From contig JAALGY010000054.1 in the NCBI GenBank assembly GCA_032358165.1, forward strand, positions 1,798,001 to 1,862,000: DNA of 64,000 bases, read 5' to 3'. Below the pieces are notes generated by a model. That model was not told where the DNA came from. It saw nothing but the letters and a program-made list of their open reading frames with translations, and made no database searches. The stretch is from Diplosphaera chodatii (lineage: Eukaryota; Chlorophyta; Trebouxiophyceae; Prasiolales; Stichococcaceae). The position numbers were made by a program, and so were the translations under genes. Positions 11,934 through 22,700 of the stretch are shown here, piece by piece; the first letter of the stretch is position 1, and the number at the start of each line of letters is the position of its first letter.

Positions 11934-12489
11934 ATGTCAAGCCGTGTCGTGAGGCAGCAGCTTAGAAGCCTAGCGTCACTCAACGCCGCTGTCGCTGACA
12001 ACGAGGGGTCCACGGCTCAGGTGCGCACTGCAGACACATGCATGTGGTGCTGCACCCCTGCGTGACGCCGTTCACCAGCACGAATCACAAATGCACAAGG
12101 AGCGATCAGACGTCTGGATCAGCTGGTGGGTGCAGACTGGAAAGGTTGCGAAGAAGAGCCGCAAGGTCAGGAAAGCCAAGGCCAAGGCTGCAGCTGCCAA
12201 GGCGGGGGCGGCGGCCGACCCCACAACGCAGGCAAAGCGCAGCCTGAAGTACCAGAAGGCCATTGCACAGCACGAGGCCCAAGTTCAGGAGCTGATGCGC
12301 AAGGTGGGCATGAGCTGCGAATGCATGCAGGTAAGTCGCGTGCTGCTGACATGCTACATGTGAGCGTCTTGCAATGATCTTGACATGCCCCTACTGTGCC
12401 ACTGTCTTCAGGCCCTTGGCCTGCCGGCTGCAGCGGCGCCGCACCAGTCTGAGGAAACAGACGAGGACCTGGTGGCCCTGTTCGGCTGA
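11934..12489 (+). CDS. Small basic protein, 110 aa (hypothetical, complete)
   Basis: I do not recognise the family. Three exons splice cleanly in frame: 11934-12020 (29 codons, MSSRVVRQQLRSLASLNAAV), 12136-12303 (56 codons) and 12412-12489 (25 codons plus stop). The middle exon opens TGKVAKKSRKVRKAKAKAAA, a dense Lys/Arg tract that could act as a nuclear or nucleolar signal, followed by a helical part (YQKAIAQHEAQVQELMRK). The last exon is acidic and ends EETDEDLVALFG. A basic N-terminal half with a short acidic tail is common in nucleolar or chromatin-associated proteins, but that is only suggestive. The gene lies directly upstream of ABCI11 on the same strand with almost no spacer, so the two may share a transcript. 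Confidence 0.65.
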
Positions 12490-12515
12490 TGTGCATTGCA
12501 GCGCCGCCCGGCAGG

Positions 12516-14558
12516 ATGCAAGCTTTGCCCCGCAGCAGCATGGGCAGCCCTCTGCGCAGGGTCAGCAGGCCGCCTGGCCCTTCTGATGGCATGCAGACCG
12601 TCAGCTCCATCAGCAGCGGCGGCAGGCGAGCTGTACATAACCAGCACAGCCATCAACCAGCTACTCTCCGCAGAGCCGCATGCACAGCAGCCAGGAAGGC
12701 CACCCGCAGCGGTTTGGCCGCCTGCAGCACATACCGCTCAGCAACGTGCAGCTCGACGGCGTGCGGAGCGGCAGCCGGCAACACGGACGCTGGCGCCATG
12801 AGCAGCTTCTTCAACATGCTGGGGCAGATGATGCAGCAGGGCCAGACCAGCCAGGCGGCACCCAGCGGCGCAGCCCTGGGCGTCGGCGGGGTGTCATACC
12901 ATCCGCCAGGTGCAGGCGAACACTTCCACCTGTCCTGTGCGCACCACACCTGAGTTTGGCAGGCAGCTACAGTACTCACACGCCGTGCTTGTGCAGGCAC
13001 GCCCGCCCCGTTGCTCAAGGACATCAGCATGCAGCTGCCTGCCAACAGTATGGGACTGATCTACGGCAGCAGTGGCTCAGTGAGGACATTTTGATCGGCG
13101 GCTGCTTGGCACGCATGGCCCCCAGACTCTGAGCTGCACTCCAACTCAACGCTGTGTAACCCAATGTCTGGGTGACATGTGCTCATCCAAAATACACTGC
13201 AGCGTTCCCCCTGCAGGGCAAGACGACCTTGCTGAAGATCATCGGAGGCCTGGCCCAGCAGGACAGTGGCGCAGTCGGCATTGGGCCTGCCGCTCTGGAG
13301 GTGGTTGCCACGTCCACCGGCGGCAACGGCAGCAATGGCACCGGCCAGACAACCGCTGCTGGGGACCCTCATGCAGCAGGTAACAGCACTGGCAGCGGGT
13401 CTGGTCGCCGCAGCGCGAGCGCGGCCGCAGCACGGACGGCGCAGACAGGGCTTGTGTTCCAGTTCCCAGAGCGCCACTTCCTGGTGAGGGTCGCCACCAT
13501 TCGATCGTTATTCTCATGGTGGAGGCCTCAGTGTCTCCGACGTCCATGTCGTGCACGTGCAGCAAGGTATACATCGTATTCCCACCCTGCACTGTGCACT
13601 ACAGGGCAGTACCATTGGCGAGGAGCTGACCTTTGGCTGGCCACAGCGCCCGGAGGACATGCTCACCCGGCAGCACATGGCGCTGCGCCTGAACAGGGTG
13701 GGGTGGGAGATGTTCGTGAATTCCGGAGCTTGCAAACCTGAGACAGTCCTGTTGCATTGGTCTCATGGTACTCACTGAACAACTGGGGAGTAGAGCCACC
13801 AACAATGTACACGGCGTCTCACTGACGGCATGCGCTCCCATGTGCAGGTGCTGCAGGCGGTGGGGCTGACCCACATCAGCATGGAGGCGGCACCATCGTC
13901 GCTGTCAGATGGCTACAAGCGCCGCCTGGCCCTTGCTGTGCAGCTGGTGCGTCGGTAGCAACCGCTGCTGGCACCGCGCTGCTGCACCACTTCAGGCACC
14001 TTTGCCACAGGACGCACCACACAAGGTGCTTCGGCGGCTGCCGTGCGGGCGGTGTATCGTGTAAGGCCATGTGGCGCTCACATCAGGTGTGTGTCACGTA
14101 GGCGAGGGGCCCGGCGGTCTTGCTGCTGGATGAGCCGCTGGCCGGGCTCGACTGGCGGGCGCGCGGCGACATTGCGGACCTGCTGGGTGAGCAGTTTGGC
14201 TGGATGCCACTGGGTAGACCACAGTGAACAGCTCGTGCGATCACCAGCTTCACTCTTCTCGTCCATGGACATGCAGCTGACGTTCTGACAGCACAGTGCG
14301 TCAACTGTAGGGAAACTGAAGCAGGAGTGCACCATCGTCGTAGTGTCCCACGACCTGCAAGAGCTGTCGCAGCAGGTGGGCTCCTTGGCTGATGAGCGTG
14401 CTTCTGCTGCAGCTTCACCTTTTGCGATTGCATTGCTGTGCACTGTGGCTGCTACGTGGAGTTAAACTGTGCATGTGGCTGCACAGGTAGACACTGCGTG
14501 GGAGATGCTGCCGGGTGGCAGATTGCAGCACAGGCCAGATTGGCGCAGTAAACTGTAA
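12516..14558 (+). CDS. ABCI11: Chloroplast ABC transporter ATP-binding protein, ABCI11/NAP14-like
   Basis: A single soluble ABC ATPase of the plant ABCI11 (NAP14) type, related to bacterial CbiO/EcfA energisers of metal or vitamin uptake. A long N-terminal region rich in Ala, Arg and Ser (about 12516-12800) fits a chloroplast transit peptide. Core motifs, in order: the A-loop region VSYHPPGTPAPLLKD (spliced 12914/about 12997), Walker A GSSGS|GKTTLL split by an intron at about 13078, Q-loop GLVFQFPERHFL (about 13450), EELTFGWPQRPED (13620), signature LSDGYKRRLALAVQL (13898), Walker B and D-loop AVLLLDEPLAGLDWRARGDI (14115), and the H-loop VVVSHDLQEL (14338). The signature has Asp where plant homologues usually have Gly (LSGGYKRR). 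The last exon reads DTAWEMLPGG..DWRSKL-stop at 14558. The start lies between 12489 and 12591; 12516 is chosen as one of several Met codons. Confidence 0.87.
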
Positions 14559-14739
14559 AGCCGGATGAACGCTGACAGCCATGATGTCACCGACGACAGC
14601 ATATTTCTTGCGGAAAACCTTCAGCATATGACGTTGCCAGGCTGGTTTGTGTCTGTTTTTGAAAGCCCTACAACATCATGTTGGTTTGGCTGTTCGGGGC
14701 AGACATGCAACACAGCTGCCAGCAGGCAAGCGCATCACT

Positions 14740-16478
14740 TCAGATCTGCCATTGCGCTCCAGTCTGCTCCATAAGTATGTCCCAGAGCCGCTGCCGCTGC
14801 TCGGCATTCTGTGCTGGCCGCCGCATGCTGCTCTTCCGGGAGTTTGTAAAGTACGCGCCGCACACATCCGCTACTGAGGGGTCGGTCGCAAGGAAGAACT
14901 CGTCGTTTGCTTGCTGCAAGCATATAAAAATCTCCTTAGCTCTGCAACGTTCTCAGGAGGAGCCAACAACATCTGCAACGTTCTCAGGATGAGCCAACAG
15001 CAGATGTGAGTCAAGCAGCTGGTACCTTGATGTCGATGCCACACATGCCCCAGCCTGCTTCCAGCATCTTCGTGTTCACAGTGCCTGCGTCAAAACAAGG
15101 TGTAAGCGTTCCGACCAGAGATCAGACGCCCTGGTCATCTCGTCGGATATAACAAAATCAACGGTGAAATCATTTTGCACCTGGGTCTAGAGAGTTGGCT
15201 GTTACTTTCGAGCCAGCCCTCAACAACCGCCCGCCAAGCTCCGCGTTGAACATCATCATCGCAAGCTTACTCAGCGAGTAGGCACTGCAATCGCGTCCGA
15301 TCATAAGCTTGGCCGGTACCAACATACACTGAGACTGAACAGCACACCTACTGCTAAGGAGTCGAACACATGCGATACTCACTTGTGGCTGTTGAAGCCC
15401 TTCTCTTGGTTCAGGTTGTTCCAGTCGATGTCGCTGCCCGCGCTGATCGAGCTCACATTGATGATGCGCTCCTTCACCTGCAGCAGCGTCACCAATGAAG
15501 GCTTGCACCCGGAAGAACCTGCACACTTGTAATGTGACGACGGTCTGCACGGCAGCACTTCCACACGCACCGAGTCCAGCAGCAGGGATGTCAGGAGGAA
15601 GGGAGCCAGCACGTTGACGGCCCAGGTCATCTCGTAGCCATCTGCTGACTTCTGCTGGCGCTCTGCAAACACTCCTGTGGTATGCAACGGACGCTGTTCA
15701 GTCAGCAGGCGTGCAAAACGCAACCAGTCGCACCGCAATCGGCCGCCATGCTGTTGAGTCAGGTGCAGTAACAGGCGGGCACTAACCCGCATTGTTGATG
15801 AGAACGTCCAGGCCATCGGGGGCTGCCGCTTTGACGTCCTCTGCAAGGGCGCGGACGGCGTCGAGGGACGACAGGTCCGCTGACAGCGCATGCACGCGGT
15901 CGCTGCCGCTGGCCGACTTGACGGCCTCCGCCGCCTTCTGCGACTTCTCTGGGCTCCTGCGGTGCAACCGAGGCGGTAGGTGCATGTGACCTCGCGAGAT
16001 CACCAGAACTTACACGCAAGCATGACAACATGATGCAGGACTAGCCTCACCTGCCATGCACCAGCACCGTGGCTCCGGCACGCGCCAGATTCTTACAAGT
16101 GTGCAGCCCGATCCCATCTGGAAGGGCAAACCACACCATGAGCCTTGCATTGGGTAGAGAAAGCAAGTGCATGCACGCCGCACTGTTGCGCCTTGGACGT
16201 GGCGGCCATGTTGCCGCATGCCCATCACGACATGCACAGACTACTGTTGTCTGAGTGCCACACCTGTACTTCCTGCAAGCCAACCAGCAGATGAGTCAAA
16301 CTAATGCATGAAGTCGGTGCAGCATCATCACACTATCATCAAAGCCCAACCAGCAAACATGTCAGACCAAAGCAGAAGGTCGTTGTAGGATCAGTGAGTT
16401 GTGATGGGATGCTCAGTGGCCCTGCACACCTGTCACCAGGTACATCTTGGACGCCAGGTCCAGTGCTGCCCGCGCCAT
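14740..16478 (-). CDS. Short-chain dehydrogenase/reductase (retinol dehydrogenase/DHRS-like)
   Basis: A classical NAD(P)H-dependent SDR. Exon 1 (16478-16430) codes MARAALDLASKMYLVT. A 9-nt exon (16272-16264) then supplies GST, and exon 3 from 16117 continues DGIGLHTCKNLARAGATVLV, together forming the TGxxxGIG cofactor motif. Later exons give LDVLINNAG (NNAG, about 15790), GYEMTWAVNVLAPFLLTSLL (about 15630), RIINVSSISAG (active-site Ser region, about 15460) and AYSLSKLAMMMFN (catalytic YxxxK, about 15270), then GTVNTKMLEAGWG. The C-terminal exon ends QWQI-stop at 14740. All catalytic residues are present. The substrate cannot be told from sequence; relatives act on retinoids, steroids, lipids or pigments. 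It is divergent from the DNA glycosylase gene with only about 180 bp between the starts. Confidence 0.85.
16264..16272 (-). other. 9-nt microexon inside the SDR gene
   Basis: On the minus strand the sequence reads cttgcag|GAAGTACAG|gtgtgg. The flanking exons end GTGACAG (16430) and begin ATGGGATC (16117). Joining all three gives V-T-G-S-T-D-G-I-G, an exact TGxxxGIG loop. Skipping the 9 bases would keep the frame but remove G-S-T. Confidence 0.75.
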
Positions 16479-16655
16479 GATGATGAGGCCTGGATCCACA
16501 GGGATGACACAAGAAGGTCTCGGATAGCCTGCGCCGCTCTCTTATACTTGCAATCCACTTCAATTGCAGTAGGCAGCCGCAAGCGAGTGCTAGGCTTCCG
16601 CCTGGCGACTGCACCTGCAGGTGTGTCTGACAGGGGTTGGCACGTGCACTAAGAA

Positions 16656-18281
16656 GTGCATGCTGTGCTGCGGGCAAAGCGCAGGTGCACAATTGCCAGG
16701 ATGCAGCTGCGCAAGCGCCGCGCCGCCGCTGAGCAAGCTGTGGAGCCAATGCAGCTGGTCAAACATGCACGGGTCCTGACGGACACCTTCAGGGCCAGGA
16801 AGCGCCTGGACGTGCATGCTGCGCATGGCAAGAGACTCGTGACGACAGCCGTCATCCAGGAGACGACGGTGGTCACGACAGCCAGCGAGAACGGCAAGCC
16901 TGCTGCGGCTGAGCGGGTGGCCACTCCACGGAGACGCAGGGCGGCAGCGGGCGCGCCCACAGAAGCTGCAGACCCTGGCAAGGCAGAGGCCGCCACAGGC
17001 ACAGCAGCGCCACGCAAGCGGCGAACCAGCGTCGCTAAGGCGTCAAAGGCCTCCTCCAAGGCTGCCGCTGCCGCCGGTGTCGCAGAGGCGGTCCTCGACA
17101 CGCATGCGCCCCCCGCGCCCGTGCTGCCAGCGCTGTGTCCAGAGGGGATCGCAGACGGGGTGGCGCACCTGGCATCCGTCAACACCCGTGAGCTTGAACC
17201 AGCGTGTTGCTCGTGTACCTGTTGCCGTCCAGTGCATGATGTGGCTGTGTGACCATGCTGTACATGCTCAGCCTATATGGTGGGTGCTATGCAGGTCTGG
17301 CAGAGCTCATCGCGGAGTACGGTCCGCCAGACCGGCTGCTGAAGTTCAGCGGCAGCACTTTTTCCGCCCTCACGCAGAGCATCCTGTCACAGCAGCTGGC
17401 GACCGGCGTCGCACGCGTGATATATGGCCGCTTCAAGCTGGCTTGCAAGGTGACTATCCATGTCACCTCATTGTGTAGTTGAATGGCAATGGAACAGTGA
17501 GCTGCACGCTAGTGATACATGCTTGATGACCGTGCAGTGTGCAGACGAGCCTGGGGTGGAGGTGTCCCCAGCGGAGGTGCTGGCGGTGCCGCTCACGGAT
17601 CTGCGGGCAGCGGGGTTGTCGGGCCAGAAAGCGGCTTACATCACGGACCTAGCAGCTCACTATGCAGACGGTCGCCTGACAGACGCCCTGCTTCAAGGTC
17701 TGATCTTTGTGAAACACCACCAGCGCTGGCATTCACACACAAGTCTTGAGCGCCATTTGCATCGTTGGGTATGTCAGTTGTTGGTGTAGCACCAAAGTCA
17801 TCTGGCTGGAGGCGCATCCATGTTCAACAGGGATGACAGAGGAGGAGGTGATTGCAAGGCTGACGGCGGTGAAGGGCATCGGCGTGTGGACGGCGCATAT
17901 GTACCTGATCTTCAACGCCGCGCGCCCGGATGTGCTGCCGGTCGGGGACCTGGGCGTGCGGAAGGGTATCCAGATCTGCTTCGGCCTTCGGGTGCGCCTT
18001 TGTGATGCTGGATGCAGCTCTGCCCTGACCCTGACACCCCAGTGCTCAAGTTTGCATGTTTTAGATGTCGGGCATGCAGCGCGTTGCTTTGGCCAATGAG
18101 CACACCGTCTCTGCAGGACCTGCCGGATGCAGCGAAGATGGAGGAGCTCACGGCCAGCTGGCGGCCGTACCGGAGCATCGGCGCCTGGTACATGTGGCGC
18201 CTGACGGAAGCCGAGCGCAAGAGCACGCCCAAGAAGCCTGCCAAGCGGCCCGCAAAGGCTGCCTCCGTTGCGACGCCATGA
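16656..18281 (+). CDS. DNA-3-methyladenine glycosylase (HhH-GPD, AlkA/MAG type)
   Basis: A base-excision repair enzyme that removes alkylated bases. The N-terminal 170 residues are basic, Ala-rich and low in complexity (for example [15 protein letters not shown] and [17 protein letters not shown]), probably nuclear targeting or DNA contact. The catalytic domain starts in the exon near 17294: [19 protein letters not shown], then [19 protein letters not shown], the family's substrate-pocket helices. Next comes [21 protein letters not shown] (17578) and the helix-hairpin-helix [19 protein letters not shown] (about 17870) leading to the GPD loop [13 protein letters not shown], whose Asp is the expected catalytic residue. 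The last exon has [20 protein letters not shown], then a Lys/Pro-rich tail to the stop at 18281. Two starts are possible, 16656 and 16701. Confidence 0.9.
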
Positions 18282-18677
18282 CTTGCAAGTACCGTGGCTT
18301 GGATCATGACAATACAATTTCATCCGGGGGTTGACAGAGAGCTTTGTTCGAGATTGACGCGAGGTTCTGAAGTACCTCTGAAGTCAGAAAGATTGGGCTG
18401 TGGTGGGGAGCATGGCGCAGCATGCACCCAGTCGCAGGAAGCAGTGGGTAATATGATGTTGTTCTGCAGCCGTTCCTGCTGCCACTTGTAGCGTCCCGTC
18501 CCTGTCAGCAATCCTGTCAGCCTCTTGAGTTCACAGCTTCGGAAAAGGAGGGGAAAAGAGGCTACCTGCGCTGCTCTCGACGTTGCGAACGAAGAAAGGT
18601 CTGATCAACGTTCTTGACCGTTGCGTCAGCTGTCGTCATTCAGATTGCCGCCAACCACCGAAGGACGGTGACTCGCA
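18282..18677. other. Intergenic space downstream of the DNA glycosylase
   Basis: This 396 bp interval is probably the 3' untranslated region of the glycosylase gene plus the promoter of the next plus-strand gene. It is less GC-rich than the coding flanks. No conserved coding block or RNA gene is visible. Confidence 0.4.
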
Positions 18678-19121
18678 ATGGCATCTGCCCTGGTGACCAG
18701 GTTTGCAGCGCGGGCGGCCAGCCTTGCCAAGGCGCGGGCACCGTCGAGCGCCGCGGCGGTGCACACCTACGTGCGGCAGGAGGAGACGCTGGTGGACCCG
18801 GCGGTGTATGAGAAGGAGGAGCACAAGTGGGACCCCAACGGCCGGGACGCCCGCTTCCCCAGGACCGTGTCCGTGCCAGAGGGCGGCCCGCGTGTCTCCT
18901 TCCCAGACTACCCAAGCATCATGCGGCACTCGCTGTCTGAGCCAGGCTACGGCAGCTACGGGCACTCGCTGAGGGAGCCGGCGTATGAGTTCGTGCCCAA
19001 GCGCCACCTGTCCAGCGACCGTGCCCCGCCGGCCCGCCGCCGCCGCTCCCGCCCCCAACCTGCGGAGGACGATGGTGTGTCAGAGTTCGCACAGTGTGAG
19101 CCTATGTGGCGCCTGCTCTAG
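18678..19121 (+). CDS. Small protein with likely mitochondrial presequence (hypothetical)
   Basis: I do not recognise the family. The frame starts MASALVTRFAARAASLAKAR, an Arg/Ala/Ser amphipathic helix without acidic residues, typical of a mitochondrial presequence. The rest is hydrophilic and Pro/Tyr-rich: VDPAVYEKEEHKWDPNGRD, VSFPDYPSIMRHSLSEPG and LREPAYEFVPKRHLSSDR. It ends in an Arg/Pro-rich tail. No membrane segment is seen. The composition, with short motifs such as EHKWDPNGRD, resembles small accessory subunits of respiratory complexes, but I cannot assign one. A GTGTGT donor-like site occurs just after AEDDG near 19074, so the last residues could come from another exon. As read, the product is 147 residues. 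Confidence 0.55.
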   Translation: MASALVTRFAARAASLAKARAPSSAAAVHTYVRQEETLVDPAVYEKEEHKWDPNGRDARFPRTVSVPEGGPRVSFPDYPSIMRHSLSEPGYGSYGHSLREPAYEFVPKRHLSSDRAPPARRRRSRPQPAEDDGVSEFAQCEPMWRLL

Positions 19122-19710
19122 TCCTGCAAGCCAGCTGCAGCCCGACAGCATTGTGGTGGCACCACAGCAACCCCGTTCAGCCAACCGGACGGTTTCGTTC
19201 AAACCAGTCTCACACGTGCCAGGAACGTTGAGCACTCGCAAGGGTCGTGGGCGCAACGTCCCAAGAACAGTTGATGTTTCTCGTCCGAATTAGTCATCGT
19301 GAAGGCTGCCGCCGGCACGATTGCAGGAAATGTGAGGCAACAATGCCCGCATCTAATCAGCTTGATGCTTGTCTAAGAAACCGAATCGCTTGTGATAGTT
19401 GTGAAGTGTTGCGCTGTAGGCGCGCAGTACAATTTTGGCGTTGCTTGTCAAGCTCTCGTGTTGCTAGCTTGCAATCTTTCAGCTTGCACCTCAACACACC
19501 GTCCAAGCAGAAGGCTTCAACGCTTGCACTTTCACAGTGCACCGTCCAAGAGCAGCGCTGAGCACGCAAGAACATCTAATCGAATGCTTGCTCGGCCTTG
19601 CTGAGGCTATGTGCACTACCACCAATGACAGCAATGAGCGCTTCAGAGTCCAAACTATACAAGCTCTACCCGAGCTGCCAAAACCTGCTGCCGGTGCAAT
19701 GCAAGAGCAC
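19122..19710. other. Convergent intergenic space
   Basis: About 590 bp separates the small mitochondrial-like gene from the 3' end of the PIF1-like gene. It is relatively AT-rich for the window, as expected for 3' untranslated sequence. A TGCTTGTC-like phrase recurs near 19370 and 19443, but I see no clear repeat, RNA gene or exon. Confidence 0.35.
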
Positions 19711-22700
19711 TCAGCCGTTTGGGCACGAGGCTGCCCAGTGCCCCTGCTGCTGGCACTTGAAGCAGACGCTGTCGCCGGCAGCGCCGCCCCGGCCCCTGCC
19801 GCCGCCGCCGCCCTGCCTGCCGCCAAAAGCGCTGGGTGCCCCCCGACCACCCGCCTCAAAGTATCGGTGGAGGCCCTGCACCACCGACAGTGGATCCTCA
19901 AACGGCCTGGTGCGCTGACGTGCGAGCTTCAGATGTGCAAATGCTACAACAGCATCACAGGCGCCCTTTGGGCAGCAAGGTTCGCACCGGCGGGCGGGGC
20001 TTCTGCCACAGCTGCTGGGAGGATTGCGGCGGGCCGTCTGCTGACCGCTTGCCGCCCGCTGTTGCTGCGCCACTTCCGTAGCTGCCGGTGGCGATGGACG
20101 GCTGGGCAGCCGCAGCGCCGCTGCCGGCATCACCGCGTGCCACGAAGAAGGCTGCTCGCCCCCCTCCAGTGGACTGCACAGCAGGAGGCGTGGCATCAGC
20201 TCATCTGCAGCCTGTTGCTGCTGCAGGCAGCAACGAGAGATGCTGTGCACATCATGCAGCTTCACCACCACTGACTACTGGCTTGTGCATGTGCGCATGT
20301 CCCGGCATGATCAGCAGGCGGACCTGGCTGTACTGCTGGGAACCACCACCGCTGCCATACTGCGAGCCGCCGCCGCCGCCAAACTGGCTGCCACCGCCTG
20401 CGCCGCCTTGGCTCCTGCTGCCGCCACTGCCCGGGCAGTCCCGGCTCCAGTGCCCTGGCTGCCCACACCTGGCACATGTGCGACCGCACGAATCACATCG
20501 CGAAACTATGGCCACTCGTTGCATTTGAGCACCTTATTGATCGTATTGTGAAGCGTGGCATGCCCTGACGTCCGAGCTCAACGCTCTAAACGAAATGGCT
20601 AAACACCAGCATGGGGACGCACTTGAAGCAGTTGCCTCTTGCGCCGCCGCCTGCGCCAGCTGCAGGGGCCCACGATGTGTCACCACCCTGGTACTGCCCG
20701 ACGTTGCGCTGCCCGCTGGTGTTCGGACTGCACAGGTAGAGGGCAAGCATAGTAACCCTGCAAAATCGTGTCTGGACCCTTTCAGCATACATACTGCTTG
20801 ACTGTCACATGGCTGTGACTGGTGATGTATCGAGTGCAGACGGACTTACCAGTCTCTGCTCCAGTGGCCTGACTGACCGCACCTATATCAAGACACGTAC
20901 CCTTGTAAGCTACCTTGCCTTAACCCTGAGGGCCTCCCAAACAGTCGGGGCCAAAAAGCAGTTGGGTTTGCAGCAGAAAAGAAGCAAAAAACCAGGTCTT
21001 CAATACATACTTGAAGCAGGCCTCGCCAGAGCGACCAGCGGCACCACCGCTGCTGGCATTGCCGCTGCTGATGCCGCCGCCGCCACTGTTGGGCCCGGCT
21101 CCAGCCGCGGGCAGGGCAGCTGAGTGCGGCTTGCTGAACACCGCCCAGGCGCCGTCCTCGTACAGCTCGCCTGCCTCCAGTGCGCGGTAGAAGTTGCGCA
21201 CCGTTTGGCTGGTCTGCAACAGCAACATGCAAATCATCAAGCATCAGCGATGGCCTTTCACATCATAACGACAGATGGAACTTTACCGAATCGTAGGTGC
21301 AGTACGATTGCCTAACATATCCTGATCTGTCACTGCCAATAGTATTGCAGTGACCATCTCTGCAGTGATCTGGCGACGCAGCCATGGGGTCGCAAGTGCA
21401 ATGGAAGCCATCAACACTTCTCGGGCTGCACCTTGACGCAGCCCGGGGTGGCGCCCAGGATCTCGAGGCCCTCCATGCCCCGCACGCGGCTGAGCGCCAC
21501 GTACGCCTGCCCCTCCGCAAACATGTTGCGCAGGCTGACCTTCGCCCGGTCCAGCGTCAGGCCCTGGCACCTGCGGAGACAAGCGCCCGAGGTCACTCAC
21601 CAAGGAACAGAGAGCGCAGGGTTCAAGTTTAATCGACGATGCTGAGAACCATGATGAGAGGGGTGGGGTGGGTTGTTAAAGGGCAGCCTCCTACTTGTGG
21701 ATCGTCAGGGCCCACGCTGCCTTCAGCGGGATCTGGACACGAGTGCAAGTGCCCTGCAGTTCACAGCTTCGTTTGTCTGTATAATCAGCTGAGTGCCCGG
21801 GTGAAGTGTTTGCTGCGCTTTTGACTTGCGTCTGCAGCTTGCGTCCGACAGTGAGCAGATGGTCATGGTGGCACAGGCCTACCTGGCCGGCCACATCGGC
21901 CCTGAACAAAGCTGGCAGACACTCCAGCACGCGGCCGTTGACAAAGCGGACGACAGGTATGTCCTTGCCATTCCACCTGCACAATACCATCAGCCTGTAG
22001 TGACGCTTGTGGCCGACAGCCAAGCCCTTGTGGCTGGACCTGGTGCATCTGGCTACACGCACACTTGGAACAGGTCGAAAGCTAGTATACCATGCCACTG
22101 GCATCTGATACTCTAACAGATACGTTCATGCGACTGAAGCATTACAGACGCACCGTCGCATGCAGTCGAGCTGCTTCTCCAGGTCCTCTGTGCGCTTGGC
22201 CTCCTTCACGGCGGCCGCGCCAAGGCTGCCGCCGCTGCCACGAGCGCCAACACCGCTGCCGCCAGCGCCGGCCCAGAACGCAGGCCGGGCTGCTGCGGGC
22301 TGGCTGCCGAAGTTCAGGACAGCAGCATCCGCCGAGGGCTTGGCATCGGGGGCTGCGCCGCCGCTGCCTGGGTTGCCGGCGCCGATGCCGCCACGGGACT
22401 CCAGCATCTGGTCCTGTAGCTCCTTCTCGACCTGGTGCAACAGCAGCCAGACTTGCTTGCTCGAGCACTCAGCTCAGCTGGCGGATGCAGCAGATTGCAT
22501 ACTGAAGGTTGCTGGATGCTTACGAACCTCCCACCACAGTCTCGTACCTCGACGCGGGGTAGGAACCCAATGACGACACCGCGTGAGCCATTGACGAGCA
22601 TGCGGCCTGCACCTGCCTCCAGGTCCAGATTCTTCAGCAGCATGACCTGCGCGCCAACCTGCGCCGTGCAACAGCTCTGGTGTTTCTTCACGATCATGAT

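Noticed and set aside
19711..20524. Retroviral or retrotransposon Gag origin of the CCHC exons
   Set aside because: Knuckles are present, but there is no capsid, protease, reverse transcriptase or LTR nearby, the exons are spliced, and they follow the helicase exons directly.
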